A stretch of DNA of 64,000 nt from positions 7,593,119-7,657,118 of the forward strand of contig CM020618.1 in NCBI GenBank assembly GCA_009829735.1, written 5' to 3'. Position numbers and translations under genes: made by a program. The stretch comes from Pyropia yezoensis. Taxonomy: Eukaryota; Rhodophyta; Bangiophyceae; Bangiales; Bangiaceae. Each line of letters begins with the position of its first letter. Position 1 is the first letter of the stretch. The notes beneath the pieces were generated by a model. That model ran no database searches, was not told the DNA's origin, and was given only the letters and a program-made list of their open reading frames with translations. This document shows, one piece after another, positions 19,974 through 31,779 of the stretch.

Positions 19974-22900
19974 ATGGGGCTGGATCGGGACGTTTTGGTG
20001 TCGGTGGTGCGCGGCGTGGACGCCGTTGTCGACGTCGCGGTCGGGCCGGCGTCGAAAACGAATTTTCGGCGCCGGTCCGAATTACTGACGGCGGTTTTTG
20101 CCCAATTATGGGCCAATCAGGTGGCGGCATCTGGTGAAAACCGGGTGTCGCCACCTGATCTTTCGGTTCTGGCGCGCGCTTCTGCGCCGTTTTCGGGGGT
20201 GGGCGCTTCCGGGGGGGGTGAAGCGTCGGTGTTGGGCGCTCCCCTGGGGGCGCCCCAGAGGAGCTTATCCTCCGGGGGCGGCGGGGCTGGCTCGGCCCCG
20301 CCCCCCTCTACCCTTTCGTGCGCGGTGGCGCCGGTGGGGCCGGTTGGGCGCGGCGGTGGGGGGGCGGATGCCGCTGGTGGGCGGTCCCCCTCTGCTCTCC
20401 TTTCTGCCTGTGGGGCCCTCGCGGCGGCTTCCTCGGTGGCTGGCGCCCCGGCTGCGGCCGGGGGTTCTTCTGTGCGGCCCTCGGGTGGGGCGGGTCGCAG
20501 CTGGGCGGCGGTTGCGGCTGCTGGGGCTGCTGGGCGGGGCGTCGCGGAGTCGGCCGTCCTCGGCCGCGGGGGTGCTGGTGGTGGCGGCCCGGTTGCTGCT
20601 GGTGGTGGTCCGGCTCCTGGCGGGGGGGGGGCTGGGGGGTCTGGCCGTGGTGTGCGTGCTGGTGGTGGTGGGGGTGGTGCTGCTGGGGCTGTTGCGGGCG
20701 GTGCGGTTGGAGAAGGTGGTGCGGCAGCCGGACTCGGTGGCGGCAGCGGGCATCTACCGGTACATCCTCAAGGTGATCAAGGCCAGGGGGGGGGGGGGGG
20801 GGGGGGGGGGGGAGTATCACCCCCTGCTCCCCCCCGTGCTGGCGGTCCTGAGGGAGCGGCTGCTGGTGGTCAAGGTTTTCTTCCTGGGGGTGCTGGCGGC
20901 GCTCCTGTGGGGGGTGGTGCGCGTGGTGGGGGGGCTGCTGGTGGGCGGGGTGGTGCTGACGGCGCTCCTGTGGGCGGTGGTGCGCGTGGTGGGGGGGCTG
21001 CTGGTGGGCGTGGTGCGGGCCGTGGCCGTGCTGGTGGGGCGGCTGTGCGTGGAGACGGGGGCGGTGGGGGTGGCGGTGGCGGACTGGGTGGTGCCGGCGG
21101 CGGGTCTGGGGGTGGTGCGCCGGGTGCGACGGTGGCCGGGGCGGCGGGCATTGCCTTGCCCCCCGCCACCGACGCAACTGCGCGCGCTGCCGCCGCCGCC
21201 GCCGAGCTCAACCGCTGCCGCCCGCGGCGGGCGCTGGCCGTGCCCCTCGAGACCATCTATGTCTCGGGGGTATCACGTGACGCCCGCGCCCACCGCCTGC
21301 GCGCGGCGGTGGCGGACCTGACCGGGGTCGACGTCCGCCACGTGGCGGAAGTCGACCGGTTTGGGTCGACCGCCGCGGTGACCGTCGTGGCCACCGCGGC
21401 CGACGCTTTTCGGGCCGCGGTGCGGGCGGGCCCCGCCACGGCGGTGCTGCGCCTGCTGCCCGGCGCCGACCCGTGGAGCGCCAAGCTCCTCGGGTCGCGC
21501 CGCCGGGAGGGGCTGTCGGCGGCCGACGCGGCGGGCGTGGCGGCGGATTCTTGCCGCCGTCGCCTGGCCGCCAAGCTGGAGCAGCTGGCCCAGCGGCCAG
21601 CCATGCCCCCCCTCCTCCGGGCGTCGCTGCGCGCCCACATTGAGGGCGCGCTTGCGGCGCATGACGAGGGGGCGGCCACGCCCGCCGGGGCGGTGCGCCC
21701 GGGGGCCACGCCCTCTGTGGCGCCCTTGCCGCCGGCTGTGCCGCCCGCGTCGCCGGCGGATGCCGGCGAGGCCGCTGCAGGAGGGGGCGATTTCGCTGGG
21801 GGGGGGGCCCCCAGCCCGCCCACAAATGGCCTGTCTGCCGCCCCTGGGCCCTCGCCCGCGGCCGACGCGCCCACCCCATCCACGGGCGGGGCCGCCGGCT
21901 CGGCGGCCGCCGCCACCGCCAGCGGCCGCACGCGTGCACGGTCTCGGCGCCGCCGGACGGCCCGTGCCGGCGCGGCTACCGCGCCTGCGGCCGCGCCCGC
22001 GTCGGGGGAGGCCGGGGCGACGCCGGCCCCCATGGAGGGGGTGGAGGGGGTTGTCAAAAGTGCGGCCCCCAGTGCCCCCCCGCCCAGCGGCGCACCCCCC
22101 AGTGGGGTGGCCCCCCTCCCCGCCGATGCGCCCTCTGCGCCGCCCACCACCCCCACCCCCATGGCGTCGGGTGACGCCATGGAGGGTGTCGTGGTGGCCC
22201 CGCCGACTGGTGCTGCCGCGCCCGCCGACGCCAGCGCGCCTGCTGCGGCGGACACCAGCGCGGCCGTGCCCTCTCCGGCCCCCTTGCCGCTCCCGCCCGC
22301 GGCGATCCCGCTGCCGCTGGCCGCCGCCACGATGGCGGCGGCGCTGACGCCACTGCCGGCGGACGGTCGCCCGGCCGCGGCGGCGGGCTCCCACGGCGGG
22401 ATGGGGGGGGGCGATGCCGACCCGCGGCCGCCGGCGCGCAAGCGCCGCCGGACGGAGGTGGGCGGCCGAGTGGTGGTGGCCCAGCGCCCCCGCCGCCGCA
22501 GGGAGGTCGCCGCGAGCCGGCCGGCTGGCGGGGCGGGGGGCGTACAGCCGACTTTTCGGCCCACCCCCACCCCGCCCGCGGTTGCCCAACCGGCCGCCGC
22601 GGAGACTGCTCCGGTCCCGCCCCCGGGGCCGGCCGACGCCCCAAGGGACGCCGCTGATCCAGCGGCAGCCGTGACCACCCCGTTGCCAACGGCGCCTGGG
22701 CCCGACGGGGGCGCCGCGGCCATGGACGTCGTCCCGGACGACGACACCGCCCCATCGGCGGTGTCGCCGGTCGGGCCGGCCCCTGCTGCCGCGATGGCCC
22801 CCGCCTGCCCCACCACCGCCACCGACGCCGTATCTGTGGCCGCCCCGCTGGCGGCGGCGCCCACGCCGGCTATGCCGGGCACCCCCGCCGACCTCCCGGC

Positions 22901-22997
22901 CTCTGTGCCTTCCTCGCCTGCTGTGCTGCCCGCCGCGCCCCCGCGGTCTGGGCCCGCGGCGCCCCCCCACGCTAGCGACGGGCGTCACAATGAGTGA
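19974..22997 (+). CDS. LINE D ORF1, intact (1007 aa)
   Basis: The only ORF1 in the window without a break. Start chosen at ATG 19974 (MGLDRDVLVSVVRGVDAVV). The first ~430 residues are Gly/Ala/Ser-rich with a GRSWAAVAAAG motif and a 21-residue repeat pair. Residues about 420-520 have alternating hydrophobic pattern IYVSGVSRDARAHRLRAAV ... VDRFGSTAAVTVVATAAD, resembling the RRM-like fold of LINE ORF1 proteins. The rest is Pro/Ala-rich with a basic KRRRTE cluster that could be a nuclear localisation signal. It ends DGRHNE with the stop inside the junction hairpin. No CCHC knuckle is visible. The family role is RNA binding. Confidence 0.75.
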   Translation: MGLDRDVLVSVVRGVDAVVDVAVGPASKTNFRRRSELLTAVFAQLWANQVAASGENRVSPPDLSVLARASAPFSGVGASGGGEASVLGAPLGAPQRSLSSGGGGAGSAPPPSTLSCAVAPVGPVGRGGGGADAAGGRSPSALLSACGALAAASSVAGAPAAAGGSSVRPSGGAGRSWAAVAAAGAAGRGVAESAVLGRGGAGGGGPVAAGGGPAPGGGGAGGSGRGVRAGGGGGGAAGAVAGGAVGEGGAAAGLGGGSGHLPVHPQGDQGQGGGGGGGGGVSPPAPPRAGGPEGAAAGGQGFLPGGAGGAPVGGGARGGGAAGGRGGADGAPVGGGARGGGAAGGRGAGRGRAGGAAVRGDGGGGGGGGGLGGAGGGSGGGAPGATVAGAAGIALPPATDATARAAAAAAELNRCRPRRALAVPLETIYVSGVSRDARAHRLRAAVADLTGVDVRHVAEVDRFGSTAAVTVVATAADAFRAAVRAGPATAVLRLLPGADPWSAKLLGSRRREGLSAADAAGVAADSCRRRLAAKLEQLAQRPAMPPLLRASLRAHIEGALAAHDEGAATPAGAVRPGATPSVAPLPPAVPPASPADAGEAAAGGGDFAGGGAPSPPTNGLSAAPGPSPAADAPTPSTGGAAGSAAAATASGRTRARSRRRRTARAGAATAPAAAPASGEAGATPAPMEGVEGVVKSAAPSAPPPSGAPPSGVAPLPADAPSAPPTTPTPMASGDAMEGVVVAPPTGAAAPADASAPAAADTSAAVPSPAPLPLPPAAIPLPLAAATMAAALTPLPADGRPAAAAGSHGGMGGGDADPRPPARKRRRTEVGGRVVVAQRPRRRREVAASRPAGGAGGVQPTFRPTPTPPAVAQPAAAETAPVPPPGPADAPRDAADPAAAVTTPLPTAPGPDGGAAAMDVVPDDDTAPSAVSPVGPAPAAAMAPACPTTATDAVSVAAPLAAAPTPAMPGTPADLPASVPSSPAVLPAAPPRSGPAAPPHASDGRHNE

Positions 22998-23006
22998 CGC
23001 CCGTCG
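22976..23006 (+). promoter_or_regulatory. ORF1/ORF2 junction hairpin, copy D
   Basis: Identical to that of copy B: 13-bp perfect stem (22976-22988 with 22994-23006), loop AATGA with the ORF2 ATG at 22990, ORF1 stop at 22995-22997. Confidence 0.8.
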
Positions 23007-26000
23007 GGTGGCCGCCGCTGGGCGCGACGAGGCGCCTGTGCCTCCGCGCGCGGCTGCGGCGGCGGGCCCGACCCCCCCCCCCGCGCGGGGTGGCGGATTG
23101 GGCCCTGGCGTGCCCCCGACGGTGTCGGGGGCACCTGCCGCCGTCGTGCCCAGCATGGGCGCGGCGGCAGGAGGGGGTGGGGGGGACGTGCCGCCCGGGG
23201 CCACCCCCATGCCATGCCCGGTGCCGGGGTGTGGGGTGCTGCTGGCGGGGGGCGTTGGCGCGCCCACGGGGCGGCTGCACCTCCGCCAGGCCCATGTGGC
23301 CGCAGAGGTGCCGGCGGGGGTACTGTCTGCTCTGGGGGCGGCCGGCTGCCGGTGGTGTGAGCGGCCATTTTCTGTGGCTCGTGGGCGGTCAGGGAAGTCC
23401 TCCCTGTCCGCCCACGAGTCCCAGTGCCGACTCAACCCCCGGCGGCAGCGCACCCGCGCGGCTTCGCCCAGGACGGCGACGGTGGCGGTGGCGACGGCGA
23501 CGACGGCAGACGCGACGACGGTGGCGACGGCGGCGCTTCATCGGCGGCGACGTCGGGGTTGGCGGCGACGACGACGGCGGCAGCGGCGGCAGCGGCTCCT
23601 GCTCCGGCCGCGGTGACGGGCGCCGACGCCATGCTTTCTGCGGTGGACCACGCCGCGTGGATGCGGGCGCGGTCGGCATTTCTGCGCGCCGCCGCGCCCA
23701 CCGACGCGGCGTGACCGGCCCTGGTGGCGTCCGGCGCCCGCACGGCTGCGCACGTGCCCGCGGCGCTGGCGGGCGCGTGGCGTCGGCTTTTTGCCGACGC
23801 CCTGGACTGGGTGTGGCATGAGCCCACCCAGCGCCAGGCGTGGCTGTGGCTGCTCACCCTCCCCTCGCTGGCCCTCCACGTGCCGGTGCGGGCGGCCGAC
23901 CGGCGCGCCGGCGGCGACCCCCCCCCGGTTCTGTCGCTTGCCGCTCGCGCGGCGGCGCTCCTGGAGGGGGACTTTGCCGGCGCGCTGGCCGACCGCGACG
24001 CCGGCATCTGGCGGCCGCCTGCGGGGGGGGGCGGCGGTCCCGGCGCCCCTGCCCAGCGCCCAGCGGAGCGGCCCGCCGTGCCGCCAGCCACAGACAGCGG
24101 GGCTCGCAGCACGCCGCGCCTGACCGCTGCGCAGCGCCGGGCGCTCCGCGGGCTGCGCAGTGGCCGGCTGAGCGCCGCTGCCCGCTCCCTCCTCGCCGAG
24201 CCGCCGGCGCCCAAGTCGCCGGCGGTGTGGCACAAGGCGTGCGCCCTGTTTGCGCGCGCCGCGCCCGGGCTGGCGACGCCCGCTTCTGTGGCGGCCGCTT
24301 TTCCCGCCGACCTGGAGGCGGCGGAGGCGGCCGCCGCGGCGTCCCCCGCGCCCGCCGCGCTGTCTCGGGCGGCGGTGGAGGCGGCCATCCGCTCGGCTGG
24401 CCCCGGCAAGTCGCCGGGGCCGTCCGGCCTGCGGGTGGAGCACCTGTGGGCCCTGGCCGCGGATGGCCAGGACGCCCTCGTCGAGGTGCTTCTCCTGCTG
24501 GCCGGCGGCCCCGCCCTGCCGCGGGTGCCGGTCGTCGCGATGCGTGCGCTGGCCGGCGCCGACTTGGTCCTGTTGACCAAGCCGGGCGGCATGCAGGCGG
24601 ACGGGCTGCCGGGTCTCCGCCCCATTTGGATGCCGGAGACGCTGCGCAAGCTCGTCGCCGCGGCGCTGGCGCGGTCGGTGCGGGGGGCTGCGGCGGCGCT
24701 ATTTGCGCCGCTGCAGACGGGGGTGGGGGTCTCCAGCGCGTGTGAGCGGATGCTCCACGAGCTGGAGGCCCACCTCGCTCTCCACCCCCATCACGCCCTC
24801 CTGCAGCTGGACTTTCGCAATGCCTTCAACCTCGTGTCGCGTGCGGCGGCGTGGGCGGAGCTGTCGCGGGCCCTCCCCGTCCTGTCCCCCTACCTCGAGT
24901 GGGTCTATGGGGGGGGGGGGGGGGGGCGGCGCCGCCTGTCTACGGCTGGGCGCCCGGAGGCGCCGACGGCGGGACGGCGGAGGGCGGCGGCGGCGCGCGA
25001 GACGGGGGCGCGGGGGGGGCCGGCTGTGCGGTGGGGGGTGCGGCTGACGGCGCGGAGGGTGAGGAAGGGGGGGAGGAACGCGACGCCGGCCGGGCGGTGC
25101 TGGTTACGCCGCGGCGGCTGGTGCTGCAGGCCGAGCGGGGCGCCCAGCAGGGTGACCCGCTAGGCCCGCTGCTCCACGCAGCCGCGCTGTGGCTGGTGCT
25201 GCGCCGGCTCGCTGCCGCCCACCCCGACCTGCTGGTGCGTGCCTTCCACGACGACGTGGTCGTGGTTGGCCCGCCCGCCTCCCTCCCCGCCGCGCTCGCC
25301 GACGCCGACCGCCTGGGACGTGCGGTCGACGCTGAGCTGGCGCCAGCCAAGTGTGTTGGCTGGTCGCCAGCTGGGCTGCCCGCGCCGACGCGGTGGCCGG
25401 CGACGTGGGCGGCCGAGGGGTTGACGCAGTTCTCTGTCCCCCTCGGCAGCGACGCCCGCGTGGCGGCGGGGGTGGATGCCCTCGCCGCCGAGCACGGGCG
25501 GCTGACCGCCGCCATTGCGGCGCTCCCCCCGGCGGAGCTGCAGGCGCAGCTGCTGCTGCTGCGCCTGTGCGCGGGCCCGCGGGCCAACTTCTGGCTCCGC
25601 GCCCTGCCGCTGGTGTGGGGGGCGCGGCTCGCGGGCGCCGTCGACCGCGACGCGCAGCAGGTGCTGCTCGCCCTGCTGTGCGACGCGCGCGATGGCGACC
25701 CCACGCGCAGGGCGGTGGCGGACCGCGCGGCGCTGCCCCCGGCCATGGGGGGGCTGGGCATCGGGGGGAGGGCGCGTGTGCTGCCGGCGGCGGCGCTGGC
25801 GTCCTGGGTGGATGCCCTGCGCGCCGGCGCCGCCTACTCCCCCGTCCTCGCCGCCATCTGCGACGACCTGCTGCGGTCGCCGGTGGCGGCGGCGGACGGC
25901 GGCATCATGCCGCCGTGCCCGCCTCGTGGGGGAGCTCCTCCTCGCCCCGCGCCGCCCCGCTCGGCCGCCCGCCGACCGCGTGCCGTGGCGGGGGGGGTGA

Positions 26001-26398
26001 CCAAGCGGCGCAGTGCGCCGGCTACGAGCACGTGTCGGCGGGGGGGGCTCCCGCAAGGGCGTCATCTGTTTGACCCCCTCTGCCGGCCGCCGCCGCGGCC
26101 GGCCGGCCGCGCGCCTCCGCGCCCCGCCTCCCTGCCACTCGCAGCTACGGCCGCCACGACGGCTAGCGGGGCTGACGGCGGCGCGCCAGCGGCCACCGAA
26201 TCGCCTCCGGGCGACGGCTTTCGCACGGCGGCTGCCCCCGAAGAGCGCTGGTGGGGTTGGGGCCCCGACGGGGAGGCCATGGAGTTTGAGTGGGTCGTGC
26301 CGGCGAGTCCACCTCCTCCCCCCACCCCCCCGCCGCTGCTCTCGTCCTGCCCGCCGCCGCCGACGGCGGCGTCCTCGAAGCTGTGTGGGGGCCTGCTA
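22990..26398 (+). pseudogene. LINE D ORF2, disrupted
   Basis: Begins MSDARRVAAAG with both zinc fingers. It is then broken by an indel in the GACGGC microsatellite (about 23500-23560), a nonsense TGA at 23713-23715 where other copies have TGG (Trp), and a frame change at the long G-run near 24910. RT motifs (LDFRNAFN, QQGDPLGPLL, FHDD) are recognisable on either side of that run. The gene stops making sense at about 26398, where it is joined to a second ORF2 segment. Confidence 0.75.
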
Positions 26399-28442
26399 GA
26401 ACGGCCGGCTGTTCGCCGCCATCGCGGCACTTCCTGCGGCTGAGCTGCAGAGGCAGCTGCTGCTGCTGCGCCTGTGTGCGGGTCCGCGAGCCAACTACTG
26501 GCTTCGCGCCCTGCCGCTGGTGTGGGGCGCCCGCCTGGCGGGGGCCGTCGACCGGGACGCGCAGCGCGTGGTGCTGTCCGCGCTGTCCGACGCGCGGGAC
26601 AGCGCCGCGACGGCGGTGGCGGATCGCGCGGCGCTCCCCCTGGCCATGGGGGGGCTGGGTATTGGAGGGAGGGCCCGTGTGCTGCCGGCGGCGGCGCTGG
26701 CGTCCTGGGTGGACGCCCTGCGTGCCGGCGCCGCCTACTCCCCCGCCCTCGCCGCCATCCGCGACGACCTGCTGCGGTTGCCTGTGGCAGCGGCGGTCGG
26801 CGGCGTCGTGACGCCGTGCCAGCCCGGCGGGGAAGCTCCCCCCCGCCCTGCGCAGCCCCGCCCCGCTGTCCGACGCCCTGGGGGCGTGGTGGGGGGGGTG
26901 ACGAAGCGACGCAGCGCCGCAACGACCAGTGGGCGATGGCGGGGGGGGGGGGCTCCTCAGGGACGCCACCTGTTCGACCCCCCGCCCCGCCGGCCGCCGC
27001 CGCGGCCGGCCGCCCGCGCGCCGCTGCGCCCCCCCGCGCGGCCACCGGCGCAGACCCCCTCCACCCCAGCTGGTGGAGCTTGCGCCGCCGCGCCTGGGGC
27101 CCCCGCGCGTCCGGCGGGCGTCCGCCCCCGCGCCGAGGTCGCCCCGCACGAGCGCTGGTGGGGGTGGGGCCCCGATGGGGAGGCGGTGGAGTTTGAGTGG
27201 GTCGTGCCGGCGAGTCCACCTCCTCCCCCCACCCCCCCGCCGCTGCTCTCGTCCTGCCCGCCGCCGCCGACGGCGGCGTCCTCAAAGCTGTGTGGGGGCC
27301 TGCTGGAGCTGCTTGCAGCCCAGCAGGCCCACTGTGCCGCCCCCACCAGCGGCGTGCTGTGGGTGCGTCCGCGGCGCGCGCCGCGCGCGCCCGCCCGTAG
27401 CGGCGGCGACCCGCTGGCTCCCCCCGCCCGCCCCCCCTCCCCTCTCGCCCCCCTGTGCGGCGCCGATGCCACCCCTGGGACACCGGCCGACGGCCTACAC
27501 GGCCCGGCGCCGCACGTGCCACTGTCGTGGCGGGGGCTGCTGGGGGGGGGGGACGTGCGGGCGTCCCAGCGGGACCTGTCGCTGCCTGCGCACGCCGCCG
27601 CCCGCGCGCGCACCTACGCCGAGCTTTCGCTCTGGCAGCGCGCGGGCATGGCGGCGTGCCAGGGGCATGGCGCCGCCGCCTGGCTGTCGGCGCTGCCCAC
27701 CCCCGGGCTGGATGGGACGGCCATCCCGGGGTTGGCGATGCGCACGGCTGTGCGGCTGTGGCTCGGCGTGGCGCCGCGGTCGTCGCCGCCGGCCGGCCGC
27801 TGTCGCTGTGGGGCGGCCGCGGATGCCGCGGGGCGCCACTTTTTGTCGGCCTGCCCCGAGCAGCGCCCCCGCCACACGCGGTTGCACCACCATGTGGTGC
27901 ACCTTGTAGCGGGGGCGCTGCGCCGGGCGGAGGGGTGGGGGGAGGTGGTGGTGGAGGTGGGTTTGGACACCTCCCGCGCCTCCCTCCGCCCTGACTTCCG
28001 GGCCACCCGTGTGTGGGGGGGGGAGGTGACCTGGGGGGACGTCTCTGTGGCGTCCCCATTTTCGTCTGTGCTGGCGCCGCGGGTGGCTGGCACCCCGCTG
28101 GCGCCCGTGGCGGCCGAGACGCGGGAGGGCGTCAAGGTGGGGCGCTACGCCCGCGCCCTCCCCGCTGGCCCGCCCGCCCACGTCTTTACCCCACTGGTGT
28201 GGGAGGTGTACGGGCGGGATGGGCCCGCCACTGCGGCGTGGTTGCGAGACACCTTTGGGGGTCCCCGCCTGGCCACGGCGCGGGCGCGGCTGCGCAGCGC
28301 CATCTCGGTGGCGCTGTGGGGGTCCAACGCCCGTGCCGTGGCCGATGGGTACGCTCGGTGCTTTGAAGTGGAGGACCCGGCTGGGATGGGTATGAAGGGT
28401 CCTTTGGGGTGTGACAGCGGGGGGGTTTCAATTGGTGAGTAG
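26399..28442 (+). pseudogene. LINE D second ORF2 segment (C-terminal, diverged)
   Basis: ORF2 sequence from the AAIAALPAAELQRQ block onward, through the VWGARLAGAVDRDAQ block, WWGWGPDGE and the endonuclease domain, open to the stop at 28440-28442. It differs from other copies (RDAQRVVLSALSDARDS against RDAQQVLLALLCDARDG), so it came from a different source copy, not from a simple local duplication. Confidence 0.7.
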
Positions 28443-28804
28443 TAGTGGGACCTAGTCAGGAGGAGTTGATCCTCGGTAGTAGTTAGGAACGAAAGTCAAG
28501 GGTTCGAGCCCCTTCTCCGTTAGACGTTCGTTTTTGGATGTTTCTTGACGACCTAGCGGGTCGTTTTTGACGGTTCTTGACGACCTAGCGGTGCGGGGGG
28601 GTGAGGTTCACCCCCCCACCGCTTTGGTTTGGTCGCTGGGGGCGGTATGGGGCTGGATCGGGACGTTTTGGTGTCGGTGGTGCGCGGCGTGGACGCCGTT
28701 GTCGACGTCGCGGTGGTTCGTTTTTGGCGGTTTTTTGACATCCTAGCGGTGTGGGGGGGTGAGGTTCACCCCCCCACCGCTTTGGTTTGGTCGCTCGGGG
28801 CGGT

Positions 28805-31770
28805 ATGGGGCTAGATCGGGACGTTTTGGTGTCGGTGGTGCGCGGCGTGGACGCCGTTGTCGACGTCGCGGTCGGGCCGGCGTCGAACACGAATTTTCGG
28901 CGCCGGTCCGAATTACTGACGGCGGTTTTTGCCCAATTATGGGCCAATCAGGTGGCGGCATCTGGTGAAAACCGGGTGTCGCCACCTGATCTTTCGGTTC
29001 TGGCGCGCGCTTCTGCGCCGTTTTCGGGGGTGGGCGCTTCCGGGGGGGGTGAAGCGTCGGTGTTGGGCGCTCCCCCGGGGGCGCCCCAGAGGAGCTTATC
29101 CTCCGGGGGCGGCGGGGCTGGCTTGGCCCCGCCCCCCTCTACCCTTTCGTGTGCGGTGGCGCCGGTGGGGCCGGTTGGGCGCGGCGGTGGGGGCGCGGAT
29201 GCCGCTGGTGGGCGGTCCCCCTCTGCTCTCCTTTCTGCCTGTGGGGCCCTCGCGGCGGCTTCCTCGGTGGCTGGCGCCCCGGCTGCGGCCGGAGGTTCTT
29301 CTGTGCGGCCCTCGGGTGGGGAGGGTCGCAGCTGGGCGGCGGTTGCAGCTGCTGGGGCTTCTGGGCGGGGCGTCGCGGCGTCGGCCGTCCTCGGCCGCGG
29401 GGGTGCCGGTGGTGGCGGCCCGGTTGCTGCTGGTGGGGGTCCGGCTTCTGGCGGGGGGGGGGCTGGTGGGTCTGGCCGTGGTGTGCGTGCTGGTGGTGGT
29501 GGGGGTGGTGCTGCTGGGGCTGTTGCGGGCGGTGCGGTTGGGAGGGATGGTGCGGCAGCCGGACTCGGTGGCGGCAGCGGGCATCTACCGGTACATCCTC
29601 AAGGTGATCAAGGCCAGGGCGGGCGCGGGGTGGGGGGGGGGGGAGTATCACCCCCTGCTCCCCCCCGTGCTGGCGGTCCTGAGGGAGCGGCTGCTGGTGG
29701 TCAAGGTTTTCTTCCTGGGGGTGCTGGCGGCGCTCCTGTGGGGGGTGGTGCGCGTGGTGGGGGGGCTGCTGGTGGGCGTGGTGGTGCTGACGGCGCTCCT
29801 GTGGGCGGTGGTGCGCGTGGTGGGGGGGCAGCTGGTGGGCGTGGTGCGGGCCGTGGCCGTGCTGGTGGGGCGGCTGCGCGTGGAGACGGGGGCGGTGGGG
29901 GTGGCGGTGGCGGACTGGGTGGTGCCGGCGGCGGGTCTGGGGGTGGTGCGCCGGGTGCGACGGTGGCCGGGGCGGCGGGCATTGCCTTGCCCCCCGCCAC
30001 CGACGCAACTGCGCGCGCTGCCGCCGCCGCCGCCGAGCTCACCCGCTGCCGCCTGCGGCGGGCGCTGGCCGTGCCCCTCGAGACCATCTATGTCTCGGGG
30101 GTGTCACGTGACGCCCGCGCCCACCGCCTGCGCGCGGCGGTGGCGGATCTGACCCGGGTCGACGTCCGCCACGTGGCGGACGTCGACCGGTTTGGCACGA
30201 CGGCGGCGGTGACCGTCGTGGCCACCGCGGCCGACGCTTTTCGGGCCGCGGTGCGGGCGGGCCCCGCCACGGCGGTGCTGCGCCTGCTGCCCGGCGCCGA
30301 CCCGTGGAGCGCCAAGCTCCTCGGGTCGCGCCGCCGGGAGGGGCTGTCGGCGGCGGCCGCGGCGGGCGTGGCGGCGGATTTTTGCCGCCGTCGCCTGGCC
30401 GCCAAGCTGGAGCAGCTGGCCCAGCGGCCAGCCATGCCCCCCCTCCTTCGGGCGTCGCTGCGCGCCCACATTGAGGGCGCGCTTGCGGCGCACGATGAGG
30501 GGGCGGCCACGCCCGCCGGGGCGGTGCGCCCGGGGGCCACGCCCTGTGTGGCGCCCTTGCCACCGGCTGGGCCGCCCGCGTCGCCGGCGGATGCCGGCGA
30601 CGCCGCTGCAGGAGGGGGCGATTTCGCTGGGGGGGGGGCCCCCAGCCCGCCCGCAAATGGCCTGTCTGCCGCCTCTGGGCCCTGGCCCGCGGCGGACGCG
30701 CCCAACCCCTCCACGGGCGGAACCGCCGACTCTGCGGCCGCCGCCACCGCCAACGGCCGCACCGCGCCCGCGTCGGGGGAGGGCGGGGCGACGCCGGCCC
30801 CCATGGAGGGGGTGGAGGGGGTTGTCGACAGTTGCGGCCCCTAGTGCCCCCCCGCCCAGCGGCGCACCCCCCAGTGGGGTGGCCCCCCTCCCCGCCGATG
30901 CGCCCTCTGCGCCGCCCACCACCCCCACCCCCATGGCGTCGGGTGACGCCATGGAGGGTGTCGTGGTGGCCCCGCCGACTGGTGCTGCCGCTCCCGCCGA
31001 CGCCAGCGCGCCTGCTGCGGCGGACACCAGCGCGGCTGTGCCCTCGCCGGCCCCCCTGCCGCCCCCGCCCGCGGCGATCCCGCTGCCGCTGTCCGCCGCC
31101 ACAATGGCGGCGGCGCTGACGCCGCTGCCGGCGGACGGTCGCCCGGCCGCGGCGGCAGGCTCCCGCGGCGGGGGGTCGGGTGGCGATGCCGACCCGCGGC
31201 CGCCGGCGCGCAAGCGCCGCCGGACGGAGGTGGACGCCCGGCCAGGGGTGCCCCAGCGCCCCCGCCGCCGCAAGGAGGCCACGGTGGGCCGGACGGCTGG
31301 CGGGGCGGGGGGCGTGCATCCGACTTTTCGGCCCACCCCCACCGCGCCCGCGGTTGCCCAACTGGCCGCCGCGGAGCCGGCTCCGGTCCCGCCCCCGGGG
31401 CCGACCGACGCCCCCAGCGGCGCCGCTGACCCGGCGGCAGCCGTGACCACCCCATGGCCAACGGCGCCTGCGCCCGACGGGGGCGCCGCGGCCATGGACG
31501 TCGTCCCGGCCGACGACACCGCCCCACCGGCGGTGTCGGCGGTCGGGCCGGCCCCTGCCGCCGCGGTGGCCCCCGCCTGCGCCACCTCCGCCACCGACGC
31601 GGGGCCTGTGCCCCCCCTCGCTGGCGGGGGCGTCTACGGCGGCTATGCCGGCCGCCCCCGCCGACCTGCCGGCCACTGTGCCTTCCTCGCCTGTTGTGCT
31701 GCCCGCCGCGCTTCCGCGGTCTGGGCCCGCGGCGCCCCCTCACGCTAGCGACGGGTGTCACAATGAGTGA
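28805..31770 (+). pseudogene. LINE E ORF1, disrupted
   Basis: Start ATG 28805 (MGLDRDVL). The frame is open through the Gly-rich half and the RRM-like block (about 30085-30310) to a stop at 30842-30844. It has a deletion near 30760 that removes the Arg-rich segment (RTRARSRRRR) seen in B and D, and a frame change after GVVDS. The Pro/Ala-rich remainder continues in other frames to the junction hairpin. Confidence 0.7.
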
Positions 31771-31779
31771 CACCCGTCG
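31749..31779 (+). promoter_or_regulatory. ORF1/ORF2 junction hairpin, copy E (compensatory variant)
   Basis: Arms CGACGGGTGTCAC (31749-31761) and GTGACACCCGTCG (31767-31779), loop AATGA. Compared with B and D, one C-G pair has become T-A through two separate substitutions. Both would be amino-acid replacements (R to C in ORF1, A to T in ORF2), yet the stem stays perfect. Confidence 0.8.

Larger units (their letters stand above)
19911..28583 (+). mobile_element. LINE copy D (longest; internal partial duplication)
   Basis: One leader unit, intact ORF1, the junction hairpin (22976-23006), then ORF2 to about 26398. There the sequence steps back to an earlier point in ORF2 (the AAIAALP-AELQ region) from a diverged copy and runs to the stop (28442) and 3' tail. 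About 0.9 kb of ORF2 is thus present twice. Part of the leader (20787-20814) is an almost pure G-run replacing the GGCGGGCGCGGGG of other copies. Confidence 0.85.
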
